Positions 25,825-33,254 of a stretch of DNA of 60,625 nucleotides are shown piece by piece; positions within the stretch are counted from its first letter, which is position 1; the number at the start of each line of letters is the position of its first letter. This DNA is from Actinomadura roseirufa (GTDB lineage Bacteria; Actinomycetota; Actinomycetes; Streptosporangiales; Streptosporangiaceae). The stretch covers positions 1 through 60,625 of the forward strand of contig NZ_CAACVB010000020.1 in the NCBI RefSeq assembly GCF_900659635.1, given 5' to 3'. The notes under the pieces were generated by a model that saw only the letters and a list, made by a program, of their open reading frames with translations, was not told where the DNA came from and searched no databases. The position numbers were made by a program, and so were the translations under genes.

Positions 25825-26031
25825 ATGGGTCGCGGCCGAGCCAAGGCCAAGCAGGTAAAGGTTGCCCGACAGCTCAAGTACAACAGCGGCAACACGGACC
25901 TCGACCGCCTGAAGAGCGAACTGGGAGTCAACGACTCCGGCGAAGACTCCTATGACGAGCTCGCCGAGAAGTACGCTGACTTCGCAGAGGACTACGGCAC
26001 GGAGGACCGCAAGGACGGCACCTCCGGTTGA
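25825..26031 (+). CDS. DUF3073 family protein
   Basis: A 68-residue protein typical of the DUF3073 family found throughout actinobacteria. The basic N-terminus MGRGRAKAKQVKVARQLKYN is invariant in the family. The C-terminal half is acidic (DSYDELAEKYADFAEDYG). Function is unknown; the charge pattern suggests nucleic-acid or ribosome association, which is an inference. ATG 25825 has AGGGGG about ten bases upstream. It is followed by the strongest terminator in the window. Confidence 0.93.
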   Translation: MGRGRAKAKQVKVARQLKYNSGNTDLDRLKSELGVNDSGEDSYDELAEKYADFAEDYGTEDRKDGTSG

Positions 26032-26044
26032 CCGGATGACATGG

Positions 26045-26080
26045 CGCCACTGCCCGGGATCCGGGCAGTGGCGTTCGTTT
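26045..26080. terminator. Bidirectional intrinsic terminator
   Basis: CGCCACTGCCCGG (26045-26057) and its complement (26061-26073) make a perfect 13-bp stem with a GAT loop, followed by TTCGTTT. It sits between the convergent DUF3073 and SanA-like genes and can serve both. Confidence 0.85.
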
Positions 26081-26085
26081 GGGCG

Positions 26086-26808
26086 TCAGGGGGACGCCAG
26101 GGCCTCGCTCACACCGGGCTCTTTCCTGCCGAGCAGTGCGGGATCGGGCTGGAGGGCCAGGTTGCCCATGGCCTTCATCATGGCGAGCGGCTCTCGCATA
26201 TAGCCGGAGATCGTGGAGTCCGTGTACGGGCTGCCCATGCTGTCGTCCCCGACTCCCCACGCCTGGATCCCCGCGGCCCGGCACAACGCGACCGCCCGGG
26301 GCAGGTGAAAGCTCTGCGTGACGACGGTCAACCGCGTGACGCCGAAGATCCGTTTGGCGCGCGCACAGGAGTCCCACGTCTCCAGTCCCGCGAAGTCACG
26401 CACGATCTTGCGCTCCGGCACGCCCTTCCTCATCAGGTAGGCGCGCATCACCGTCGGCTCGTCATAACCCTTGACCCGGTTGTCACCGGAGACCAGCACC
26501 ACCTTGACCTTCCCCCGCCGGTAGAGGTCAACGGCCAGATCGAGGCGCCGCGCCAGGAGCGGTGACGGCTGATCCCCTCCGATCCCCGCCCCGAGCACGA
26601 GCGCCACCGGCGTCTCGGGCACCTTCTCGACCGAGGACCTGTACCGAGCGGTGTCGGCGTAGGCCCAACCCGTCGGAATGAGCACCGCATACACCCCGAG
26701 CCCCCCAAGCACGCCCAGAGGGCCCGCCCAACGCCTCACCCATCCCCAGACTCCGCCTAGCCGCCAAAACCGTCCCACAGCCCACTGAGCCCCTTCGATG
26801 AACCGCAC
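26086..26808 (-). CDS. SanA/ElyC/YdcF-like (DUF218) membrane protein
   Basis: A 240-residue protein with one N-terminal membrane helix (about residues 28-50, AGPLGVLGGLGVYAVLIPTG) and a DUF218 domain outside. PVALVLGAGIGGDQPSPLLA, RRGKVKVVLVSGDN, VMRAYLMRKGVPERKIVRD, FAGLETWDSCARAK and VVTQSFHLPRAVALCRAAGI follow the SanA pattern. SanA and ElyC relatives affect envelope integrity and vancomycin or lipid-carrier-linked steps; the exact reaction is unknown. The start is GTG 26808. Confidence 0.88.
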   Translation of the reverse strand: MRFIEGAQWAVGRFWRLGGVWGWVRRWAGPLGVLGGLGVYAVLIPTGWAYADTARYRSSVEKVPETPVALVLGAGIGGDQPSPLLARRLDLAVDLYRRGKVKVVLVSGDNRVKGYDEPTVMRAYLMRKGVPERKIVRDFAGLETWDSCARAKRIFGVTRLTVVTQSFHLPRAVALCRAAGIQAWGVGDDSMGSPYTDSTISGYMREPLAMMKAMGNLALQPDPALLGRKEPGVSEALASP

Positions 26809-27302
26809 ACCGGATCCGACGTCTCACACTGATCCAAAGTTCGCAATCCGCACCTCCACGAGCCCACCCAAACGCCCACCCGGCGACAAGGCACTGAACA
26901 CCGCAGCGACGATCCGGGCAGCTCAACCACAGGCCCGGAGAGCGTCAAACTGATCGTCCCGCGCGACCGTCTCCCCTGCGCCTCACTCCCCCCAGCGCCC
27001 CCCAAACCCCTCACGGCCACCACGGGCACCACGAGCCCGCCGACGCCATGGCCGAGGCATCATGCCGACGCTCGGCGAACAGCCCCATCACGGGCTCCGC
27101 CGACTCCACCCGCACCACCACCGCACCCGTTCCCCAGCCTTGCCCTCCTTTCGCCAACGCTAGGAACGCCCAGAGCGCTCAGGCTGAGGCCCTCTCGCTG
27201 GATGGCGACTCACCGTCAGCGGTCGCGCCCCTCTCGTGCCCGCCTTCACCGTTCGGGGTTTTCTCCAGGCTGGCCCCATGCCGTGGGGAGCAACGCACGG
27301 CA

Positions 27303-27518
27303 CTATTCCCGACCGTGGCCAGACGGCGTCGGCACCGAAGCTGGGAGCCATCGGGTCCACTCGACCTGCGGTTCTGGCCGCCGCAGCCGCTCCTGCTCGG
27401 TCTTGGCCAGTTCGTCCCAGCGCAGGATGTCGGCGCCCTGCTTTCCGAGGGCGGGCCGGGTCACGTTGCGGAACGCGGTGGCGTGCCGGGTCCTCGGGTA
27501 CGGGTGCCGCGCCGGCAC
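27303..27518 (-). pseudogene. Probable gene remnant, unrecognised
   Basis: A minus-strand frame with strong coding bias reads RHATAFRNVTRPALGKQGAD then ILRWDELAKTEQERLRRPEP, but it has no proper start or N-terminus and stops soon after. I do not recognise the family. Confidence 0.3.
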
Positions 27519-27539
27519 GCCCTCGCAGGTCCCGCCATC

Positions 27540-27798
27540 ACTAAGGGGCTGTTCGGCGAAAGGATCATCGCCGAACAGGCCAACTTCTTCGGCAAGAACC
27601 CCACAGCGGCGTCGAGAGCATCAGCTGGTGTGCGAGGGCGGCGGTACGTTCCAGCACCTCGCGCGGCTGGCGGCCGCTGGCGAACTGCGTGGCGAGGCCG
27701 GGGCATCCGGCGGGCTGGCCACGGCCGCCGGGGCGCTAGGAGGCGGGGACGGCTCGGTGAAGGGAATCAGGGCAGCCGGGACGGTGACTGATGTGTGA
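27540..27798 (+). pseudogene. Probable gene remnant with a frameshift, unrecognised
   Basis: Two plus-strand pieces in different frames have coding-like codon use: KGLFGERIIAEQANFFGKNP (from about 27543) and LVCEGGGTFQHLARLAAAGE (from about 27630), ending at TGA 27798. A frameshift near 27610-27630 would join them. No start was found. Confidence 0.3.
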
Positions 27799-27978
27799 CG
27801 GCCTGGCCATCGGCCGCTTGCGGCGTTCGAGACGTCCATGCCGGGACGGCGGGCAGTGGGGCAGTGAGTCCCCGTGGGCAGGTGGGCGTCGAGTTATCCA
27901 CAGAATGCGGTTCTACTGTTCTTGGCCGTCGCCGAGCGTGAGCATGGGTGGCAGCGGAGCTCGCTCAGATCGGGCGGC

Positions 27979-29004
27979 TCAGGAGAGGGTGGTGGTACCC
28001 GTGCCAGTGGTGATCTCGCCCAGGTGCCAGGAGGGGACGCCTCGGTCTCCGAGGAGGCGGAGGGCCGTGTCGGCGGCCTCGGGGCTCACGATGGCGGCCA
28101 TGCCGACGCCCAGGTTGAACGTCTTGTCCATTTCGGCCTGTGGAACGCCGCCCCGGTCCTGGAGGGTCCGGAAGATGGCGGGGACCTCCCATGACGACCG
28201 GCTGAGCACGGCGTCCGCGGTCGGTGGCAGGGAACGGGCCAGGTTCGCGGCCAGACCACCGCCGGTGATGTGGGCGAACGCCCGGACGCCACCGGCGCGG
28301 GTCAGCGCCAGGCAGTCTTTGGCGTAAATGCGGGTGGGGGTGAGGAGTTCCTCGCCTAGCGGACGGTCCAGCTCGTCCGGCTGGGATTCCAGCGTCAGGT
28401 CCGTCGTAGCCAGGATGTGACGGACGAGGGAATAGCCGTTGGAGTGGATGCCGGACGACGCCATGGCGATGACGGCGTCCCCGGGGCGAACACGATCGGG
28501 TCCCAGGAGCTCGTCGGCCTCGACGACGCCCGTTCCGGCACCGGCGATATCGAACTCGTCCGCCTCGAGGAGACCCGGGTGCTCCGCGGTCTCCCCGCCG
28601 ACCAGGGCGCAGCCCGCGAGGGCGCAGGCGTCGGCGATGCCGCCGACGATGTCTGCGATCCGCTCGGGGACGACCTTGCCGCAGGCGATGTAGTCGGTCA
28701 TGAAGAGAGGTTCGGCGCCGCACACGGCCAGGTCGTCGATGACCATGCCGACCAGGTCGTGCCCGATGGTGTCGTACACGCCGAGGCGGCGGGCCAGGTC
28801 GACCTTGGTGCCGACCCCGTCGGTGGAGGTGGCGAGGAGGGGCCGCCGGTAGCGCAGGAACGCCGAGGCGTCGAACAGTCCCGCGAAGCCGCTGGCGTCG
28901 TCGACGACCTCGGGCCGCCGCGACCGGGCGACCCTCGATTTCATCAGCTCGACGGCGCGTTCGCCGGCGGCGATGTCGACTCCGGCGGCCTCGTACGAGG
29001 TCAT
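27979..29004 (-). CDS. purM: Phosphoribosylformylglycinamidine cyclo-ligase
   Basis: AIR synthetase, ATP-dependent closure of FGAM to aminoimidazole ribotide, the fifth step of purine synthesis. The 341-residue protein is full length: MTSYEAAGVDIAAGERAVEL, LLATSTDGVGTKVDLARRLG, HDLVGMVIDDLAVCGAEPLF, CALVGGETAEHPGLL, GIHSNGYSLVRHIL, HITGGGLAANLARSLP and FNLGVGMAAIVSPE are the family's signature segments. ATG 29004 is preceded by AGGAT. It lies 57 bp after purF on the same strand with a hairpin between them. Confidence 0.97.
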   Translation of the reverse strand: MTSYEAAGVDIAAGERAVELMKSRVARSRRPEVVDDASGFAGLFDASAFLRYRRPLLATSTDGVGTKVDLARRLGVYDTIGHDLVGMVIDDLAVCGAEPLFMTDYIACGKVVPERIADIVGGIADACALAGCALVGGETAEHPGLLEADEFDIAGAGTGVVEADELLGPDRVRPGDAVIAMASSGIHSNGYSLVRHILATTDLTLESQPDELDRPLGEELLTPTRIYAKDCLALTRAGGVRAFAHITGGGLAANLARSLPPTADAVLSRSSWEVPAIFRTLQDRGGVPQAEMDKTFNLGVGMAAIVSPEAADTALRLLGDRGVPSWHLGEITTGTGTTTLS

Positions 29005-29029
29005 CTCATCCTCTCGACGTGATCGGGAA

Positions 29030-29052
29030 CGTTCCGGGACCGTCCCGGAACG
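29030..29052 (-). promoter_or_regulatory. Intercistronic hairpin between purF and purM
   Basis: GTTCCGGGAC (29031-29040) and GTCCCGGAAC (29042-29051), extended by one C-G pair, form an 11-bp stem with a single-base loop position. It fills much of the 57-bp gap and could stabilise the upstream message, attenuate read-through or be an operator. Confidence 0.5.
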
Positions 29053-29061
29053 GTGATCCGC

Positions 29062-30558
29062 TCAGGAGCGGCCGGCCTCCAGGAGGTGCTTGCCCCGGGC
29101 GTCCTGCTCCACCTCGATCGGGTAGACGCCGTCGAAACAGGCCCGGCACAGGTTGTCCTTGGGGATGCGGGAGGCGGAGATCAGCTCGTCCAGCGAGATG
29201 AAACCGAGGCTGTCGGCGCCGATGGAGTCGCGGATCTCCTCGACCGAGAGGTTTCCGGCGATCAGCTCGGCGCGGGTGGCGAAGTCGATGCCGTAGAAGC
29301 AGGGCCACGCCACGGGCGGGCTGGAGATCCTGACGTGCACCTCGGCGGCGCCGGCGTCGCGGAGCATCGAGACGATCGCGCGCTGGGTGTTGCCGCGCAC
29401 GATCGAGTCGTCCACGACGACCAGGCGTTTGCCCTCGATCGTTTCGCGGAGCGGGTTCAGCTTGAGGCGGATGCCGAGCTGGCGGATGGTCTGGGACGGC
29501 TGGATGAACGTGCGCCCGACATAGGAGTTCTTCACCAGCCCCTGGCCATAGGGGATGCCGGACGCCTCGGCGTACCCGATCGCGGCCGGGGTGCCCGACT
29601 CGGGAGTCGGGATGACCATGTCGGCCTCGACGGGATGCTCGCGCGCCAGCCGGCGGCCGACCTCCACGCGGGTCGCCTGGACGCTGCGTCCGGCGATCGT
29701 GGTGTCGGGCCTGGCCAGGTACACGTACTCGAACAGGCAGCCCTTCGGCCGAGCCTCGGCGAAGCGCTCGGACCGGACACCGGCACCGTCGATCGCGACC
29801 ATCTCGCCCGGCTCGATCTCCCGGACGAAACGGGCGCCGACGATGTCGAGCGCGGCGGTCTCGGACGCGACGACCCAGCCCCGGTCCTCCAGGTTGCCGA
29901 GGACGAGCGGACGGATGCCCTCGGGATCGCGGGCGGCGTACAGGGTGCCCTCGTCCATGAAGACCAGGGAGTACGCGCCCCGCGTCGCCGGAAGGATCTC
30001 CCGGGCCGCCGCCAGCGGCCCCGGGTCGGCCGTGTCACCGGCGGCCGGCGCGTCCTCGCCCGCGGTGCCGCTGGTGGCGAGAAGCGCCGTCAGAACCTCG
30101 GTGTCGGTGGTCGCGGTCAGCACGCCCGGCTCCAGCCGCGCCGCCAGCTCCGGCGTGTTGATCAGGTTGCCGTTGTGGACGAGTGCGAGCCCGCCGGTGT
30201 CGGTGGACCTGAATGTGGGCTGCGCGTTCTCCCACGTCGGCGAGCCGGTCGTGGAGTACCGGCAGTGGCCGACGGCGATGTGGCCGCGCAGCGTGTTCAG
30301 CACCGACTCGTCGAAGACCTGGGCGACGAGGCCCATGTCCTTGAACACGACGATGCGTGAGCCGTCGCTGACGGCGATTCCCGCCGACTCCTGCCCGCGG
30401 TGCTGGAGCGCGTACAGCCCGTAGTAGGTGAGCTTGCTCACCTCCGCCCGCGACGCCTGGTCCGCGGGGACCCAAACGCCGAAGACCCCGCAGGCGTCCT
30501 GCGGGGGGCGATCGGAGGGATCGATGTCGTGGCTCAGACGTCCATTACGGAGAGGCAC
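29062..30558 (-). CDS. purF: Amidophosphoribosyltransferase
   Basis: Committed step of purine synthesis: PRPP plus glutamine to phosphoribosylamine. After the propeptide the mature enzyme starts at the N-terminal nucleophile Cys in DACGVFGVW. The glutaminase half has YALQHRGQESAGIAV and HCRYSTTGSPTWENAQP. The phosphoribosyltransferase half has RPLVLGNLEDRGWVVASETA and the PRPP loop VVVDDSIVRGNTQ. Four Cys (PPVAWPCF, NLCRACFDG and the nucleophile region) resemble those that hold the iron-sulfur cluster of Bacillus-type PurF. GTG 30558 (VPLRNGRLSHD) matches the start seen in Streptomyces; ATG 30603 is the alternative. Confidence 0.96.
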   Translation of the reverse strand: MPLRNGRLSHDIDPSDRPPQDACGVFGVWVPADQASRAEVSKLTYYGLYALQHRGQESAGIAVSDGSRIVVFKDMGLVAQVFDESVLNTLRGHIAVGHCRYSTTGSPTWENAQPTFRSTDTGGLALVHNGNLINTPELAARLEPGVLTATTDTEVLTALLATSGTAGEDAPAAGDTADPGPLAAAREILPATRGAYSLVFMDEGTLYAARDPEGIRPLVLGNLEDRGWVVASETAALDIVGARFVREIEPGEMVAIDGAGVRSERFAEARPKGCLFEYVYLARPDTTIAGRSVQATRVEVGRRLAREHPVEADMVIPTPESGTPAAIGYAEASGIPYGQGLVKNSYVGRTFIQPSQTIRQLGIRLKLNPLRETIEGKRLVVVDDSIVRGNTQRAIVSMLRDAGAAEVHVRISSPPVAWPCFYGIDFATRAELIAGNLSVEEIRDSIGADSLGFISLDELISASRIPKDNLCRACFDGVYPIEVEQDARGKHLLEAGRS

Positions 30559-30685
30559 GTTCGCCAGTCTAGATGCCCGGTTCACCTGCTCCGATCGGCG
30601 CATCTCCTTAAACGACCTTTACCCCCTGGGACCACGGCGTTCGCGCCGGGCGCGGGAATGTGGGGGGCGACACGGGGAGGTACGC

Positions 30686-31078
30686 ATGACGATGCCTGGA
30701 TACCGGACCTATTCGCCCCCGGCCCCGCCGGCGCGGAGCAGGCCGGCGAGGGTCTCCTTGGTGCTCGGCATCGTCGGCCTCGTGGGCCTCGCCGCCTGCC
30801 TGCTGGGCATGATCCCGGCGACCGTCGGCCTCGTCCTCGGCACGATCTCGCTGACCCGTCCGGACGCCGAGCGCGGCCCCGCCCTCACCGGCGTGATCTG
30901 TTCGGCCGTCGCCCTCGTCCTCGGGTCCGTGATCCTCCTCTGGCTGCTGAGCAAGGCCGCCCAGTGCGGCGACGTGTCCAAGTACCCGACCGACGCCGCC
31001 CGCCGCACATGCGTCGAACACGAGTTCCCCTTCGCCCAGCCCCCGAAGGTCCCCCCGTCCCAACCCGAAGCCCCCTAA
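30686..31078 (+). CDS. DUF4190-type small membrane protein
   Basis: A 130-residue protein with a Pro-rich cytoplasmic N-terminus of about 22 residues and two membrane helices. VSLVLGIVGLVGLAACLLGM with PATVGLVLGTISLT is the first hairpin, and LTGVICSAVALVLGSVILLW the second helix, the DUF4190 layout. A short extracytoplasmic tail has a Cys pair (QCGDVSK, RTCVEHE) that could form a disulfide. ATG 30686 follows GGGGAGG. Divergent from purF. Function unknown. Confidence 0.85.
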   Translation: MTMPGYRTYSPPAPPARSRPARVSLVLGIVGLVGLAACLLGMIPATVGLVLGTISLTRPDAERGPALTGVICSAVALVLGSVILLWLLSKAAQCGDVSKYPTDAARRTCVEHEFPFAQPPKVPPSQPEAP

Positions 31079-31335
31079 CCCGTCAGGACGTTGCCGGGTT
31101 TGAGGTCGTGGTGCAGGGCACCCGCCCGGTGCACCGCCGCCAGCGCGACCGCCATGCCGACCGCCAGGCGCTCCACGACGGCCCCACCGCGCACGCCCTC
31201 CTCGTCCACGAGCTGCTGCAGGGACGGACCGTCCACCCACTCGCTCACCACGTACGCCCGGTCACCCTCCACATCGGCGTCCAGGATCGCCGCCGTGCAG
31301 AACCCCGACACCTTCCGCACCGGTGTGAACGCGCA
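31079..31335 (-). pseudogene. Truncated inverted duplicate of the Ser/Thr kinase gene
   Basis: Read on the minus strand, about 250 bp match the kinase gene at 33449-33692 with four substitutions by eye. They encode [20 protein letters not shown] through [14 protein letters not shown], roughly kinase residues 66-147. The fragment has no N-lobe, ends in a stop (CTGACGGGTTAG) right after NVL, and abuts the stop of the DUF4190 gene. It cannot be functional as a kinase and appears recent. Confidence 0.85.
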
Positions 31336-31359
31336 CGCAGTTCAGGCAGTCGGGCCTGG

Positions 31360-31665
31360 TTGACGGGCGAGCTCACGCGGTGGACGTGCGGTGAGTCGCT
31401 GCGGGGCGGCGGCGAGCTGAAGCTCGGCGGCCGGGTGCTGCGAGACACGCCGCTCGCGGTGCGGCGGGGGACGGCCCCGGGCCGGTACCGCGCGTTCACG
31501 TCCCTGCATTACTGGGAGGACGCGGACGTCCGGCGCGCGGCGTCGATCGTGCCGTCCTGCCATGTGGTGGAGGTCCTGACCGGGGCCGGCGGCACGACCG
31601 GCGCGCGGGTCGTGCATGGCGGCCGCCGCACCGCCCGCCTGTTGTCGTCCCCGATCACTGGTTGA
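31360..31665 (+). pseudogene. Orphan coding segment, probable C-terminal remnant
   Basis: The plus frame from a TTG at 31360 to TGA at 31665 has excellent third-position GC and reads LKLGGRVLRDTPLAVRRG, then YRAFTSLHYWEDADVRRAAS and VVEVLTGAGGTTGARVVH. No ribosome-binding site precedes it, and it begins where the duplicated kinase fragment ends. It may be the tail of a gene cut by the duplication, or a small real gene of 101 residues. The family is not recognised. Confidence 0.4.
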
Positions 31666-31744
31666 TCAGCGCCCGCTCCCCGTCGGCCGATCACCGAGTT
31701 GCGCCCGATCACTACGAGGAGCCCCTCAGACACACCCACACCCG

Positions 31745-32590
31745 CGCCCACGCCTAATGGCGCAGGCCGCGCGGCGCCCCCAGCCCTGAACCGCCCTCGA
31801 CAACAACCAGAGCACCTACCGAGCCCAGACAGGTCCCCTGCCTCGGCAGCCCCCGCGCACATCCTCACCCACGCGACCACCACCCCTTAGGCGCCCCGTA
31901 CCACCGACGTCCACCAGCTCAGGGCCGCTCACCCCGGCAACCAGACTCCCCAACCGGGGCACCCACCAAGCCCAAACAGGACCACCGCATCAGCAACCAC
32001 AGACACCCGTCACCCGCACGACCACCATCCCCTCAGGGCCCCGAACCACCGGCGTCTGCCAGCCCAGAGCCACCCACCCCGACAACCAGACCCCCAACCG
32101 AGGCACCCACCAAGCCCAGACAGGACCACCACTTCAGCAACCACAGACACACCCACACCACGCGACCACCGCCCCCTCGACGCCCCGAACTGCCGAGGCC
32201 TGGCAGCCCAGAGCCACTCGCCCTACGACCGGACCGTCCAACCGGGGCACCCACCAAGCCCAGACATGGCCACCGCTTCAGCAACCACGGGTGCCTGTCA
32301 CCCGCGCGACCGCCCTCCCTCAGCGCCCCGAACCACCGGCATCTGCCAGCCCAGAGCCACCACCCCGACAACCAGCCCGCCAACCGGGGGCACCCACCGA
32401 GCCCAGACATGGCCACCGCTTGAACAGCCACAGGCACACCCGCACGACGACGACCCCCTCGGCGTGCCGAACCACCGACGTCCCGCTGCCCGGAGTCATC
32501 CACTCGACAGCCAGACCACGCAGCCAGACCAACCGCTGGGGCGTCCATCAAGCAGCGGCACCCAGCTGCCACACGACGCCCGCAGACACG
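31745..32590. repeat. Tandem array F of about 143-bp units
   Basis: Near-regular copies begin with CCCCG(A/T)ACCACCG at 31894, 32039, 32183, 32326 and 32465, giving periods of 145, 144, 143 and 139 bp, with a more diverged copy before 31894. Conserved blocks include GCCAGCCCAGAGCCAC, CAACCGGGGCACCCACCAAG and CCCAGACATGGCCACCGC. Stops occur in all frames within most units, so it is not a protein repeat. This is the longest unit of all arrays in the window. Confidence 0.85.
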
Positions 32591-32658
32591 CGGGGTGGAG
32601 GTCGAGCTTTTAGGTGGTGACTGGGCGGGGTTCGGTGGGCTGCTGTGGGCTGGGTGGC

Positions 32659-33102
32659 TCAGGGAAGGGGGAGGGGGAGGACGGCGGACAGGTCCGCACG
32701 GGAGCCGCTGGCGCGTACGCGGTTGGTGGTGAGGGCTTCCTGCCAGGTCAGGCGGCCGGTGGCCAGGCCGATCCAGGTCTCGGCGTCCATCTCCACCACA
32801 TTCGGAGGGGTTCCCCGGGTATGGTGCGGCCCGTCGATGCACTGGACGGCGGCGTGCGGCGGGACGCGGACCTCCACCGATCGGCCGGGCGCCAGGTCCG
32901 CGAGCCGGTCGAGCAGGTAGCGCACCGCGCCCCTGACGACCGGGCGGGACGGTTCGGCGGTCCCGGCCTCGAGTGAGGCCAGGACGGTGTCGAGGGCGGC
33001 CCGGCGCAGGTCGGCGGGGTCGTCCGCGCCGGAGTACGGGGGCAGGCCGAGAGCGGCGCGCTCCTCGTTGAGGACGGCGGGGGAAAGCGGTGTCCGGGGC
33101 AT
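32659..33102 (-). CDS. Sterol carrier family protein
   Basis: A 147-residue cytoplasmic protein of the type annotated as sterol carrier family in actinomycetes, where it usually lies near purF and purM. Segments are [80 protein letters not shown] and [19 protein letters not shown]. The central beta-rich part with a [11 protein letters not shown] segment fits an SCP2-like lipid-binding fold. The ligand is unknown. Divergent from the kinase gene. Confidence 0.85.
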   Translation of the reverse strand: MPRTPLSPAVLNEERAALGLPPYSGADDPADLRRAALDTVLASLEAGTAEPSRPVVRGAVRYLLDRLADLAPGRSVEVRVPPHAAVQCIDGPHHTRGTPPNVVEMDAETWIGLATGRLTWQEALTTNRVRASGSRADLSAVLPLPLP

Positions 33103-33254
33103 CGCGACCGACGCTACCGGGTCGGCGGGCCTGGGCGTCCGGCCACCTGCGGCGCCGGAGGCGGTAACAATGGACCCCGGTGCCAGGCTTGGCCGAGTGG
33201 GAGCGACGAGTGGGAGCGGGACGGCGGTCCCCGGAGGACACGGAGGTTCGTCAG

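Larger units (their letters stand above)
26809..27978. other. Gene-poor region with probable decayed coding fragments
   Basis: Almost 1.2 kb without a convincing intact gene. The left third is C-rich and low in complexity. Further right, short stretches with good third-position GC appear on alternating strands (listed separately), which fits decay of former genes. The last 180 bases hold the purM 3' side. Confidence 0.45.
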
